Positions 1-31,790 of a stretch of 64,000 nt of DNA are shown piece after piece. Below the pieces are notes generated by a model. It did not search any database and was not told where the DNA came from. It saw only the letters and a program-made list of their open reading frames with translations. Location of the stretch: contig CM057171.1 in assembly GCA_029962745.1 (NCBI GenBank), positions 18,112,171-18,176,170 of the forward strand. The letters run 5' to 3'. Source of the DNA: Echinometra lucunter (lineage: Eukaryota > Echinodermata > Echinoidea > Camarodonta > Echinometridae). Each line of letters opens with the position of its first letter. Within the stretch, counting starts at the first letter, position 1. The translations under genes were made by a program, and so were the position numbers.

Positions 1-1203
1 CATCTGAGATTATTTTGAAATCCCGACTTTGAAGTACCAAATCCCAGCATTGCAAATGAGAAAGAACAGTGTTACACAGATTATACTGCAGGACTTGGTT
101 GGAACTTGCTGAAAGTTTAGTAGTCCCTATTACATTTATGTTTGCCTGCCTACATAATAAAACTGTTTTTTTCACTGTGTAACGTACCCTGTTCACAAAT
201 TCACGACGTGTTCACACTTTGTGACATTATATGCACCGTGTATCCACAGCTTTGATATGATTCTCTGCACATTTTGTGCATGTGTGTTCACAATTACGAC
301 ATACTTCTGTGCACAACGTGATCAGTTGGTGATGTTGCATGCTTCTGAGCAAACTTTAACCACAGATTCTGACATATTTCTGGACTTAACGTCCATAGTT
401 TTTCGACTTATTTCTGCGCAGTGAATGTTTACACCCATATTTCTTCTTGTCGGACATTTTGTTCATATTGTGTGATGTATTGCCACTAATATGTTCACAA
501 ATTCTAATCACATTTGTAACGTACATCTTTCGCTCTGTTTACTCTATGATCATGATAATCTGTATCCAAAAAGAGAATAAGAGTGCACACACCTTTTATC
601 GGGGGAGGGGGGAGGTGGATTATATTGATCAACAAGGAAATAGGAAAGAAGATGCATCGAAAACAGTGATGTGAACAAAGCTCGAATGACTCATCCTTCA
701 AATTTGGGTTCATTGTAAAACCAATCTGAATCGCTGCATATTTTTGGTGTTTGCATGATCCTCATGGCAATCTCTGGAAAATCTTTAGGCCCAAGGAGTT
801 ACTTCGCAAGGCATTGTTTTTATATTTAGATAGAAGGAGGACTTAGAATTGTAACACACGTCATTTTGACGGCATCATTAATGTAACTGGATATGAGCTC
901 AATCAGTCTGTGCTGACAGCTATGACTCGACGTACCGAACATTCACTTTTTGTCATTTCTTGTACTGAAGGGGAAAACAAGGGATTTTTCGTGAACATGA
1001 CTGCTTGAAGGTATAATAAGCGCAGAGTCAGACTATCTGAACTGATTAAGGCAAGAGACTCTCTTTAAGTTGCCATGGTAACCACAAGCATATTATAATG
1101 TAGGAATTTCTCATTCTCATGGAATATATTCTTGAACTGGATCAGCAAAAAAGTAATATTCATATCTATTTTTATTTATAGTTTCTATATGTACATACAG
1201 AAT

Positions 1204-1345
1204 GTGTTTTGGCAGAAAATATACCCCAGATAATTTTGCAATTAACCGCAGATCACTTTCTAAACTTTATAAGAGTGTTTTGGTAGAAAATAAACCCAGG
1301 ATAATTTTCCAATTAACTGAAGATCACTTTCTAAACGTCATAATT
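1204..1345 (+). repeat. 71-bp tandem duplication
   Basis: Two adjacent diverged copies starting GTGTTTTGGCAGAAAATA (1204) and GTGTTTTGGTAGAAAATA (1275), both containing AGATCACTTTCTAAAC. Confidence 0.8.
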
Positions 1346-1499
1346 TAGCGGGTGACATTCTCCGTATCATGTGAGATGATTCAATGTTATATAAATTGTC
1401 AAAATTATAAGATGCCAATCAGTCTCGCATTAAAGCCCATATAGTATGTGTGCCACTGTTACACACAGATGATTTTTTTTAAACAACACATGCACACGT

Positions 1500-1673
1500 T
1501 GGTATCAATATGCATATAGCACATCACTTTATTTGATAGACGATAAAACAGCAATGTAGATAAAATGCCTTGCTCAAAGGCATAAATGCCGTGCCGGGGA
1601 TCGAACCCCGGACCTTCGCGTTTCCAGTCAAGCGCCTTAAACCACTCGACTACGGCACCTCTACTTGATGATG
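1500..1673 (-). repeat. tRNA-Ser-derived SINE
   Basis: On the minus strand, 1658-1591 is tRNA-like: GTGCCGTAGTCGAGTGG at the 5' end with an A-box, GGTTCGATCCCCGG as B-box, and a loop reading CTGGAAA (GGA anticodon, Ser-like). The long variable arm of a real tRNA-Ser is missing. The tail starts TTTGAGCAAGGCATTTTATC, a type seen in many invertebrate SINEs. A (TCA)n tract flanks the 5' side. Confidence 0.75.
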
Positions 1674-1945
1674 ATGATGATGATGATGATGTATTGAAAC
1701 TTCGATATATTATAGTGGGACGCGTCTTTTCTGGCTTCAGTCTGTTAGAAATATAACCTTCGGGGTGTTTCACAGAGATTTAAGTTTGACTATTTAAAGT
1801 CGCACTTGAGTTCCTACTTGCGTGCTGCATATGACGCATCACCGCATTGGTCAGAATCATAGCAGGGGACGCGCGCTATTGAAAAGTCTATCAATGAGAT
1901 TACGCGTTAAATACCGGATGCGCATTGGCGCTAGCACGACTCTAA

Positions 1946-2328
1946 TACTGCTTTCACACCTAGGTACGGTCGCTGCGAGCGGTCGCTGCGACCGATGAAA
2001 TCATAGTGTGAAAGCATTTCATCGGTCGCTGCGACCGATCGTTTTGGTCAAAAACGATCGGTCGCTGAGTACGGTCGGTGAGGTACTTCAGCGATCGATC
2101 GCGACCGATGCAAGCTAGATGTGAAAGCACATCGTACTCAGCGACCGATCGAAATGCAATGACCCCCCATACATGCCTACGCACTATCTCTACTTCCGCT
2201 TCCGGCTAGGTCAGCTATACAGTGACCGATCGCTCTGGGCCTGACCAAATTTTGACGGAGGTGTGAAAGCACGTCCGATCGGTCGCAGCGACCGCTCGCA
2301 GCGACCGTACCTTGGTGTGAAAGCAGTA
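1946..2328. mobile_element. Harbinger-like MITE, copy 1 (383 bp, TSD TAA)
   Basis: Inverted ends TACTGCTTTCACACC...GGTGTGAAAGCAGTA are flanked by TAA at 1943-1945 and 2329-2331. The 3-bp TAA target duplication fits PIF/Harbinger. The interior is packed with CGATCGGTCGC / GCGACCGATCG words in both orientations. It has no protein; ORFs through it are by-products of the palindromes. Confidence 0.8.
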
Positions 2329-2992
2329 TAAGTCAAACTCAACTCTTTGTGAAACAACCCCCTTGTTTTCTTGCATCGTGGGTCCACACATGAGAGCTTC
2401 TCTGCCTTTCTGACCCATGCCCCATCTCTGAAGATTAAGCATTATCGAACTATCAGCCAATAGGAATCGCGGTTTATCGTGAAAATCGTGACTCGGTATC
2501 GGTTAATTCTTGAGTTGCGTTTACAAATTGCAGTTCCACGTGTTATCGGGACCTTGTTACTCATTGTTTTACACATCTGCTGCCTGCTGGCAGATGCCGA
2601 CAGCTATTAAATCATTGCAATGGTATGAGTAGCTCATTTCAGACTTGTTATCATGAATAATTATCGATGACTCGTTGTTCAAAACACCGCCCTGGTTATG
2701 GGAGAAGAGGTCGTGAAAAGGATACACGTATTTTTTTCGATACCTTCCAGAAACAAGATGAATCACATACGTCACAAAGGGATAGGATTACTAGAGATTT
2801 GACTGTTATAAAGTAAAGAGATGGGCGACTGATAAAAGAGGAAGGGATTTGTCTTTTGACAGTGAACCTCTCTTGTGGTTTAAGGAAAGGATCTTGAAAA
2901 GCTTTTAAGGGAAAGGAAGTATTTGAAAGCCGGTAATGACGAGAATTTCACGAGATAAATTATTTTTTCATATCTTTACTGACAATGTAACC

Positions 2993-3190
2993 GGGGGGGG
3001 GGGGGTCGGGGTCATAAAGCTGTTCGTTAAGTTACGCATGACTTTACGAACGACTTGAATATGAAGTGCCATTTTTCCCCTCACGTTTTAACAAAGTGTG
3101 ACTGCATTTCCCGTAATCTCAAATTGTGGCAAAACTACACTTCGCAATAAACGTTTGTTTACTAAACACTAGCAATGTTAATCTACAGCT
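2993..3190. repeat. Partial copy of the 'GTTACGCATGAC' inverted-repeat element
   Basis: AAGTTACGCATGACTTTACG and CCCGTAATCTCAAATTGTGG match the element at 24650-24974 in sense and inverse parts. Only one terminal side is clear. It is preceded by a G13-class run. Confidence 0.55.
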
Positions 3191-3977
3191 GCAGAATCTA
3201 GGTTTAATTCAGTTTTCTTCAGAGGTGGGACATTTTTAGGTTGTTCAAGACAAATGAATTTTAATAAGTTTCAGCGTCTTGATAGCGATCTCATTTCGAG
3301 GCTAATTTCATGTCTCTGAATTCAATGGGAGATAGAAAAACTCATATAACAAATGACATGCTAACTTTCAGAGTTGTTGTAGGGGAATGACCATATACCA
3401 AATTCGCAAATTTTAGTTTATAGATAATGTGTTCGTACGACTTGCAATATGATAAACAGATAGCTAATAATAATGTAGTGATTTACAGATAACAATGAGC
3501 CATAATATGATTCGCACTTCTGGTGCGTGTAGTGGTAGCCATAATGAATCAGTCTGAAACATATCAAAAGTCTGCGAAAAATGGACAACATCTCAAGACT
3601 TTCTCCACAAGACTTTTGCTTTTCAAATGAGTCAGGGCGTAAGACAGAAGCCTTCCTTTGTCTCACACGCTCTGCTCTTCTTCCTTTTGTCATTGATGTT
3701 CCTGGTGGCCTTGGACTTGAAAGCGATGATAACAATGCAAGCTTCGGATGATTCATAACCTTACGTCAGAATTGACGGGTACCTCTCTTAGGGTGCGTTT
3801 ATAGCTTCATTTGTCAGTTCAGAATTTGAGTTTTGATGCAATTCAGTTCAAACATAGTTGTCCTTTGCTCTTGGAAAAGGAGTTTTACAAGACAGGTACA
3901 GAAATCACCGAAAGGTATGATTCAAATCACGGTGTGTTTTTTTAGCGTTACAAACACCAATCGTTTTTTAAATGGAA

Positions 3978-4316
3978 GTCTTTTATTTCGTAAAATGTCA
4001 TGTAGACGTGTGTCAGCGTATTTGGGGGTAAAAAACAAAAAACAAAACAAACAAAAACGTCATATTCACTTGCTTCCGGTTCATGTGAAAATAAGTTCTC
4101 AGAATGCGCTGTATAAATACCATGAATACAGAGGCATCTGGATCGTCGATCCTTGTTAGTAGCCTATTTCGCTATTTTGGGGAGACGCGAGTCTCTTTTA
4201 TCTCCGAAATTTGCTGACAAGAAAAAAGTCCTTTGCTTTCCCAAGTGTCCTTTTTTACCCCCAAAATACGCTGACACACGTCTACATGACATTTTTACGA
4301 AATAAAAGACTTCCTT
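3978..4316. repeat. Inverted repeat with about 62-bp arms
   Basis: GGAAGTCTTTTATTTCGTAA...GTCAGCGTATTTGGGGGTAA (3978-4034) is repeated in inverse at about 4250-4316 with few mismatches. The spacer is about 215 bp. It is likely a MITE or foldback; I could not find clear target duplications. Confidence 0.7.
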
Positions 4317-5069
4317 AATTTTGGGGACATACCCAGCTGCCCCCCCCCCCCCCTCCACTGACGCCAATGTAGAGGCTGAACCTAATTTAGCTCGGAATAA
4401 ATAGCTATTAACCATGTTAACAGGGTATGTTGAAACAGCATTTGAAACTGTGCTTCACGAATGTGTTTTAAAACACTGATTCTGGGTTAGCAGTGTTGCT
4501 ATAAACGCTCCCTAAAACGCTTTTGGCATTGTCGTTTTGGAACCAGGCCTAATGGGAGTAGTTGTCGCCCGAATGTTGCTGAAATATGACGAGAATGTTT
4601 TTCTTCCTGTCTATATTTGAGGGAGCAAGAAGCTTCTACGTCAAGGCTTCCTAAAATAAATAAGAAATTCCCTTTGTTTGAAATTGAGACGTAAGGAAGA
4701 ATGAAAAAACCTGGGGCCAGGACTGGGCGTAAGAATTTGACATTAAACGCAATTCTAGAAATCAAGTAAGAGTCTATCAGTATCAGAATATTAACTACCA
4801 TGAACGGATAAATTTTCAAAACTGAATGAAAACGAAAAGACTTATCAACGACATTTCTAACATTATCTTGATAGTAGGACTATAGGTCGAGTCAGAGCAA
4901 GAATTAGTCTACATCCCAAATAGTTTAGACCCTGTATATTATCAGAGGATTATCATGGATGTGAATGAAAAGGGTTCCTGCCTCTGTACTAGTACTGAGG
5001 GACACGTAGGAAAAAAATTTAAAGTTTAGGAGCTGTTAGCATTGTTAGTATAGAGTGAATGATGCAATG

Positions 5070-5425
5070 TATTTCCTTATAGGGACCGGGAGTGAAAAGC
5101 AGATGAGGAATTTCTTTAAAGACCGCGTCCACTCAACCTACGCCTATAAGATACTTATCAACCAGCCCTCAAACCACAGAATGAATGGCCCTCGAGGCCA
5201 AAATGTTTTTCGACACGTGGGGCGGCAAACTCCCCAAACGCCCTATCGCCAGGCCGCCCCTGGACCCCACCTTCATTTTATATACCGAAGACTATCCCTA
5301 GTCGTGTATCTACAATGACCTGACAATCCCTCAACCCCTGACTCAGAGTATGTTTATGTTTATCAAACCCGATTTTCACAGAGGAAGGGCCGTTATATTA
5401 ATCAGCGTCTGCAGGAGTGGCTAGT
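5070..5425 (+). other. Unassigned coding-like patch
   Basis: After a good acceptor (TTTCCTTATAG at about 5080) a GC-richer stretch stays open for about 80 codons (YAYKILINQPSNHRMNG...). In another frame it reads MFFDTWGGKLPKRPIARPPL and DPTFILYTEDYP, one TAG, then SCIYNDLTIPQPLTQSMFMF. The mix looks like a decayed exon or transposon ORF with a frameshift and one stop. I do not recognise the family. Confidence 0.3.
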
Positions 5426-6754
5426 ATAGACTTTTATTTTGAAACATGATCTTCATGCACTTGACATTTTCATACCTGTACCCATAGAACCCTAAAGACA
5501 TGCAGGAAAGATTTGATAAACGGATAAATGGCGAGGGGATGGGGAAGCATTAGCTAGGAACAAAAAACGGCGAAACCTCCACATCAGGAAAACGAAGTTC
5601 TGCACTTCAGCAGACGTATAAAATTGAGGCGTTCGTAAAGAGGAAATGAGTTTTGATGCGCGCTCCCGGTCTAACGGGGGATGAAATCACTTAGGAGATC
5701 AACTCTTGGCACAAGTAGTCGGTGCGTTCTGTTCTTGTTACTGGTTATTATAACCACTACTTCAGGCCAACAACAGAGTACGTATTAAGACTCCGTACAA
5801 CTACTTAGAAAGGGATTTTACGCGATGCACTTTTGACAGTAGCCTTCGATCTACCTGTTGATTTTCTTTACCTTGGTTCTTGGTGCCTCGTCTAGACTTT
5901 GAAAGTTTTATCAGTAGTTAAACAGAGCCCACTGTGCATGCGGACGCCGCACCGTTTTTTTTTTCCGATAAAGGAAAGCCTTGGGGAAAGACCCCCCTCC
6001 CGTTTCACTGACCCTATTTACATTACGTGGGTGCCTGTTATAGACACATATTGCTTTCCAGTGAGAACTTCGTGCTGTTGAGCAACGAATTGGCTCAAGT
6101 GATTCTTACCACTTCTTTTTGAACTTTTCCGCTCCAACATTGTCTCCGAGTATATGTTACCTCACCGGAATTGACCATTTGGAAAATACATGACGAAGAG
6201 TTCATAACTGGGCATGGCAATATACAGGACATACTGTGCCAATACGATTTTAAATTTCTGCTTAATATGGTCACCATGTCGCGGAAACTGAAGTGCAAAG
6301 AGGTTGTCCATTTCGATCTACGTGTTCTTATCTCATTCAGCACTATCAACAGGTGACACTGTAATATCGTTTAAGATTATATGTCACAAGAGATTAACAC
6401 TAAGTAATCCGTTTTGAGGGAGATCTCATTACAACAATACTCTGTTCACGTTACACCTTATAGAGCTCCAGTTACATGCGAACTTGACACTTGTGATTTG
6501 TCTTCACACCTGTGTAATAGCGACTTCCCATGAAAGACGTACTAACGATGACAACTGCCGTGTGAAAAATCACGTAACTGACCGTTGGCATGGTTAGACT
6601 AGATGTCTAAGTTAAATACAGCAAGAATTGGGTTGTTTCATATTCCTGATTAAAAATTCTGGGATATATATGCTTTTGTCAGTGGATATTTATATGGATC
6701 TAGTACCCAGTATGCAAGCACATGTGTTCTTTCTCATTGGTAAGTACTATTGCA

Positions 6755-6980
6755 CCGGGCATGGTGGCTCAATTGATAGAGCGCCCGCCTCATGAACGGG
6801 AGGTCGTGGGTTCGATCCCCGGCCGAGTCATACCAAAGACTTACAAAAATTGGACCTTCTGCCTTCTAGCCAGGCGCTCGGCATATAAGAATAGAGAAGG
6901 GTAATAATAACATATTATGTTATGCAGGGCCCGCTGGAAGATCAGCTTATAGCTGAAGTGGCTACCCTGGGTAAATAAGA

Positions 6981-7032
<52 letters not shown>
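6755..7032 (+). repeat. tRNA-Met-like SINE, copy 1, with (ATT)n tail
   Basis: The tRNA-like head (6757-6828) has GGCATGGTGGCTCAATTGAT and GGTTCGATCCCCGGC, with loop CTCATGA (CAT anticodon). The body reads TAGCCAGGCGCTCGGCATAT and GAAGTGGCTACCCTGGGTAA, and it ends in a (TTA)n tail. Copies at 15090-15373 (minus) and 42829-42905 share the body. Confidence 0.85.
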
Positions 7033-7033
<1 letters not shown>

Positions 7034-8384
7034 TTGGAGATTATTATGACTTGAAATGATGCTGAAGTTGAACAATCTCATAATAACTTTTGAGTTCTGT
7101 GGTGCTTTGCTCAAAGCTAACGTTTTCCAAGGGAAATCAAGCAAATTTAGTGTTTAACGTCCAAAGTGACTGTGAACTTTAGTGTGCGTGGATTGCTTGT
7201 GTGCGTGTGTGTGTGTATGTGGGCGTTGTGGTGTGCTTGATATGTCACTTGTTTTGATCTAATCATGGACCATCCTAAAGAGGGTCCATGATCTAATAAT
7301 ACTAACGCGAACAGAAGGAGGGTACGAGAAGGCCTGGGGTGACTCCTCTCCAGGTTTATACCAGAGTCAAGTCAGTAAAGAGCCCAATAGGAGCTGGGGA
7401 GGGGGGGGGGGGGGAACAAGAGCAGGCTATTAGTCAAAGATATGAGGGGTACATGGGCTTGGGGGTAATAATCTGTTCACTTATTCCACTTCTAAAACTC
7501 CTGACAATTTTTATCCAACACTATGGGAGGAACTGTCTGAGAGTAGTAGGTATACACAAAGGAGTCTCTAGCTGAGCAATACCTGTTAACAAGTAAAGGC
7601 AACTGTCATCGAATTAGCTGTACGCCCCATCTATTTAAGTTAAGCCATGGATCTTGCGTTTTAGTGCTTTTTATTACCCGTGACAACATGCTTAATCTGT
7701 TTGAGACCCTAAACAAATTTTGGGATTTAAACTATATTTGGATCCCCCGACGACGTTGCTATTTATCATGTTTGTGACCAGATCACTGTACAATAATTTT
7801 GAAATACCATGGATTTGTATACTCGTTTTAGCTCATTGGCAAGTCTAGGTAACAATTTTTTCGAAGTATTTCCTTTAGATGATTTTAGAAGATAATATAA
7901 AGACAGATGTTAGAAGATCGTAAAATCTTGACTCCTTTAATGGATCATGTTACTCGAAAGTATCCCATGACATTAGAAAATTGAGGGTATTCTTGTGCTA
8001 TGAAGTTAGTGACAAATCTTATTTAAAAAACACGTTATTTTGAATTTAACGTTTAATAGTTCATTTATTGCAAAATCAGAAATCGCAACACTGTGATTAA
8101 TTCAGAGCCAACTGTTAACTTCAAACAGGCAACGGCAATGATTTTACTAAGACTGCATCATTGTAGACGAGGCAACGGATCTTGTGTTCTGACATGATTG
8201 TTAGTATACTTTGTCAGCGTGAAGTGAAACATTATTTTTTTCGAAAATTTTGTAAAGGCCTATCCATTGATTAAAACGTGCTAACTTCCGTTCGGTATGC
8301 ATGCCGTGTAGCTTAGAATCATTAACGATTACAAAAGGCTGGTATTAATCTCTTAATTTTTTGACAGTGAAATTATTTCATTCA

Positions 8385-8612
8385 ACAGGGACAGCACTAC
8401 AGGAAGCAGGGGGCGGTCGCCCCTCTATGATTTTTCAAGTCACAAAAAGAAAAAGGAAGAAAAGGGAGAAGTGTATGGGAAGAGAGGGCAGGGACATGCA
8501 ACTATATAGAACTATTTGTTCCTTTAAAACGTAAATAAACTCATTTGCGGGTCATCCAGCCCCCCCCCCCACCCCCACCACCATCAAAATACCCTGGAGC
8601 CGCCCCTATCAT
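8385..8612. repeat. Degraded 'AGGGGCGGC' inverted-repeat element, copy 1
   Basis: GGGGGCGGTCGCCCCTCTAT and TATGATTTTTCAAGTCACAA at the left, CATCAAAATACCCTGGAGCC with GCCCCTATC at the right. It shares ends and body with 19616-19866 and 40274-40514. The ends resemble hAT CAGGGGCGG termini. Confidence 0.6.
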
Positions 8613-9286
8613 TAAATAACATGCTTTACAACCTACAGGAGGAATTACACTAAAGCCATGTTTGTTGTCAGACAGTTGTCACATTCTGTGGTATAACTTT
8701 GTTTAAACCACACTGATCACAGCGTGACAAACTCTGTGGTTTAGTTGAATACTGGGAACCAGTCCTGGAAGCAGGTTTCTGAGCTCGAAACATCCAGGAC
8801 AAAATACGTGGTTTTTTTCTTCCTCGTGGTTTTATAACAACTTAAATTTTGTTTCGTAAAATCCTGATTTAAGCTGTCAGTTTTAAAAGTTTACTGAGGA
8901 TCGATACCGCATGGCCCTGAGAAAATGAAAGGCGACGATTCCAGCCATAGTTGTTCGATTCCTTTATGCTTTTTTTTTTTGCATGTTATGTATTGTTAAA
9001 AATGCATTGAATTAAGTACATACCTTTATTCAAAGAGGTTTAATTCATGCCCACGATTTAACCATGGTTTGAACTTCCGTCGAGGACGAAAAAGGCTTGA
9101 ATGAGCGCACTGGACGAGAGGACATGTGCGTATTGCGTTCATGGAGGTTTAAACCAGGGTTTGAAATAAACCACTGTCGTGAATTCGGGCCCATGTCCCG
9201 GATCTAGAGGTCCTTGCCTTTCATGATCAATGTCTGTGTGCTGGCTCTGAAGAAACGTTCAGTTCTTAATTATCTTTCACCACCAG

Positions 9287-28184
<18,898 letters not shown>

Positions 28185-28775
28185 AGGGGGGCAGAATTAC
28201 ACCCCTCCATCTCTTATTCTTCCTGTTGCTCTGATCAACTCCTCAAAATTTCCTTTTCTTCTTCTTCTTTTCCCCAGTGAATTATAAAAGTTTTAACATC
28301 ATTGTGATCTGCATTGAAACAGCTGTTCTTGAAACTTGCTCTTTCGCTTGAAGTATGGGTTAGAAATGTTGACATTACAGTGATGTGCATTTAAGAGTGA
28401 CATAATTTGGCCAAATAGTTTGAATTATCATATTCCCACATTCAGAAAGCATACAAAATCTTTAAAATCCTCCGCCTCTTTCTCTTTCCTAGATCAGTTT
28501 TGAAGACCTTTCTCTCTCACATGAAACATAGGTTTCAAAAGTGCAAATCATAAACATTATTCAAGATTAATAGCAGAATACTTTAGACCATTTTATTTCC
28601 ATAGATGCAAAGCACACACGTAGAGTGTTTTCTTTTCTTTCTCATTTATGTTTATAATGCAAATTACAGTTATTTACACCAACATACATTATATATGCAA
28701 TTTTAAAAACTTGGTATTTTGAAGCTACTCTCATGGGAACTCTTTATGAAAGTTTTCCCCCCATTTTGTATTAAA
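28185..28775 (+). other. Probable 3' UTR of the RPTP, candidate poly(A) signal ATTAAA
   Basis: There is no ORF of interest after the stop. ATTAAA at 28770-28775 is followed within 100 bp by a GT-rich stretch, a plausible cleavage region. Later AATAAA copies (for example near 30981) cannot be excluded. Confidence 0.35.
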
Positions 28776-29276
28776 CGAATGGTTTAATATTTTGAGATTG
28801 TAATATAAGTTAGAAAAGTGTCTCGACTTTAGGTGTTTTGTGTTGAATATTTGTTTTGTCTGTTAGTATTGTTTGGTGTTTATTTATTTGGTGCAATATG
28901 ATTTCCTAGGGTATGAAAAGCAGAACATAAAACTTTTTGTTTGCTGCTTTTGTGTGCTACTCTAGGAGACTGGTTCTCATTTCTCATGATAAAACTACAT
29001 GCAAAGATTTTGTGGAAGGTATTGTGTTTATGTTTAGTTATGAGCACATTCTGTTCAGATGCATCATGTTTGTACACATTTTGTGAACTTGATCGACCTG
29101 TTAATTTATGTATCAGATCACTGTAATTTTCAATGGTATCTGTTAATCTGCAGTTTGTATGGTTATATGACACTACATTTTTTTCAGGGATACTATGCCA
29201 GCTTTCAGGTTAAGAGCCTGACACTTCCTAGTTAATATGCATATCACAAAAACTGCTGCATAGCCGAAAAAGGGTC

Positions 29277-29613
29277 TTATAGGGAAAGTCCACCCCAGAA
29301 GTTTGAAGTATGTTATGTAAAAAAGCAGTTCTTCTGAACATACATTGACTATGGACGTTAGAAAATGTGTAACTTTCAAGAAAATTGAAAAAATGTGAAA
29401 TTTCATGTACAAAGTGAATGGAGAGCTGCTCGCATATGATGTCATCAGTGCTGCCAATATGCAGAGCCGAGAGTAATTTACTAGGAAATGTAAATGAGCG
29501 TAATTTTCTTATTCTTTGACCGATTTTGCTCATTTCTGTTTTAAAATACTGTTCAAATTTATCTCCTTTTATTGAAACAGTGAAACCTCTGGGGTGGACT
29601 TTCCCTTTAAAAC
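29277..29613. mobile_element. TTAA MITE family 4, copy 1
   Basis: Left end TTAT (mutated TTAA) then AGGGAAAGTCCACCCC; right end GGGGTGGACTTTCCCT then TTAA. The interior has GATGTCATCAGTGCTGCCAA. It lies downstream of the RPTP. Confidence 0.8.
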
Positions 29614-30076
29614 TTATCAGAGCATGGAGAAACGAAATTTTGATACTGCACCTGTGCAATGTCTTTAAGTGTTTACTTTAATTCAGATCAATATTTATCT
29701 ATGATAAAACAACTTTAAAAATGTTCAGTATATTTTAGTAAAAATATGCAGACTTGATTTTTTTTTTCAGTAGTTAGTCTCATACGAAATACATTTGTAT
29801 GATTATTTTGGCTGTAATTAGAGCAAAAATTTTCTCATAGAAATGAGTTTCTCTCTCTCTACCTACCTATCTCCCTATTCCCTCTGTGTTACTATCTATA
29901 CATCACTGTATCTGTAAATATCAGAAACATTCCAGTATTTCACATGATTTCTGGATTTGCTGCAAGGATTTTTTTTCTCTCTCTCTCTCGTTTGCAAGTT
30001 TCTTCTGAAAAGGCATAAGAAAATCAAACAGAAACTGTTTGCTTTCATCTTACTTGTTGCTATATTAATCATTAGC

Positions 30077-30492
30077 TTAACCCATAGAGGTACAGTGTCA
30101 CCTTTAGGAGACGTTTTTGCAGTATCTGTTGGTCCAGAATGTTGGGCAGTACATATCATACATGAGCAGAAAGAGAAAAATGCACTGACAAATTTGAGCC
30201 CATTTCCATTGCTGTATGGTGTGGCATTCTCGAATTCAAGCAGCTTAAGTGTAACTAATCATTAACTCTTTAAATTGGCAATGCAGTGAATAATATATAA
30301 TCACTATTTCTGTGTTCAAATTGGCAATTTCTGATTCAATTTTACAATCATATTTCATTTTGGTTTATGTTATATCCATATTTCTTTTTTTCAAGCTATG
30401 TAAACGTGGAAAAAAATAATTTGTATTGCCAATTTGAGGATTGAAGATGATTAATTTGGATCTCAAGAAAGCTCTGTACTGCTATGGGTTAA
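30077..30492. mobile_element. TTAA MITE family 2, copy 1
   Basis: TTAACCCATAGAGGTACAG...CTGTACTGCTATGGGTTAA with TTAA on both sides. The interior shares CATGAGCAGAAAGAG and AAATTGGCAA words with family 1. Confidence 0.85.
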
Positions 30493-31707
30493 CGAAATGG
30501 AGTGGTACGAAATGACGGTACAGAACGCAAACTGCATATTTTGCCCTACTTTGACAATAGGAAACAAGTGAGGTATCAACGAAATTTAGTTATTGATATT
30601 TTCATATTTTACCTTGTGTGCTCTTTTTCCTGGCCAAATTTTACACATGAACACTCATCCTGCAAAGAGATATGCTAAGCAAGACATCACGGTATTGCAC
30701 TGACATCACTGTAAATGACGGATACAATTTGCTCTTTTGCAGGAAATGTCACTTTGTCACTTACTTCCTTTTGTGACAGTAGGGCAGTATTGCTGTCTAT
30801 ACTGTTTCTTTTCAGACCACTCCATTTTTGCCAAGCTACCTTTATATAGGTACCAGTCATAAATGATGATCTTCGTACATTTTAGATATAAATCACAATT
30901 TTGTGCTTTTCACTCATGTTGTAAAATATTCATTGATTCCAACAACAGTTTAGAAATCATTGTCCATAAAGACTGGCAACAATAAAATTCTTCATTATGT
31001 CAGTGTTCTGCTTGCCCCTCTATCAGTAATTAAAATTTGTCTGGTAAAAGTTTCCATGAGAAACTGGGCATGTAACCTTTATCAATGAAATATCCTTCAG
31101 AAAAAATAAGTTTCTTTCCTCTAATAAACCTGAAATATCCAATGGAATTTGATGAAGGTGTAACAAGATGGAGAATGTTAATGTATTGCCTAGATGTTTT
31201 GGTAGGAGGTTTTTTTTTATTACCATTGCATAGATGTTGTGTAATTTTGTGGTATATTGTTCAGTACTAAATATGCAAATTGCTCTTTTTATCTTTTATT
31301 CTGAATTATTGTACTACGTGTTCAAAATGGTTTTAATTGTGAACTTATTGTACATTACTAAATCATGACACAGTCATCAATCCACTTTAGCAAATGGATG
31401 ATTTTCAATCATGTTTAATGTATTTTACATCAGTTAAGAATGCAAGAATTTTAAAGATGTGATTACAAATGAATTCATGCTTTGAAATGCTGAAGCAAAA
31501 TAACATGCAATGTACTTTTTGAAAGAGAGATTTAAGAAGATATCTATTTTAATGTAAAAGAAAATGTAAAAGAATAACATAATAATTGTGAAATCTATCA
31601 AATCATATCACATGATTTTCTTAAAAGAAAATTCACAGTAATCATTAGAAAAATTCCTCTATATACAGTGTCAGATGAAATATCTGAAAATTGCTATGAG
31701 TTTCAGG

Positions 31708-31790
31708 TTAACCCATAGACTACTGAATGCTAAAAATCCCATAGACTTAATACAGGTGCCACCTTGTTCAAGCAGCTAAGAAAAGGGTCG
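31708..31790. repeat. Possible solo end of a TTAACCCATAG element
   Basis: TTAACCCATAGACTACTG resembles family 2 ends, but no matching partner is evident downstream. Confidence 0.3.

Larger units (their letters stand above)
2460..9286. other. Upstream region without recognised exon
   Basis: Apart from the repeats listed separately, I find no FN3 exon or signal-peptide exon between 2460 and 9286. Short palindromes occur (for example TCATGGACC...GGTCCATGA at 7263-7292). The RPTP 5' exons are either farther upstream or too divergent to see by eye. Confidence 0.5.

Noticed and set aside
1591..1658. A tRNA-Ser gene on the minus strand
   Set aside because: The long variable arm is absent and the anticodon stem is poorly paired; the 3' continuation is a SINE-type tail.
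6757..6828. A tRNA-Met gene
   Set aside because: The arm structure is tRNA-like, but it continues into a SINE body with an (ATT)n tail that recurs at 15090-15373, so it is a SINE head rather than a functional tRNA.
9214..9286. ATG at 9214 as the start of the phosphatase (MPFMINVCVLALK...)
   Set aside because: It lies in the intron 5' of a good splice acceptor, and the exon enters in phase 1, so the true start is upstream.
29228..29659. ORF MSKIGQRIRKL..., also seen at 63574 and 63803
   Set aside because: It is the interior of family 4 MITEs read from several strands; a repeat-derived frame without independent coding evidence.
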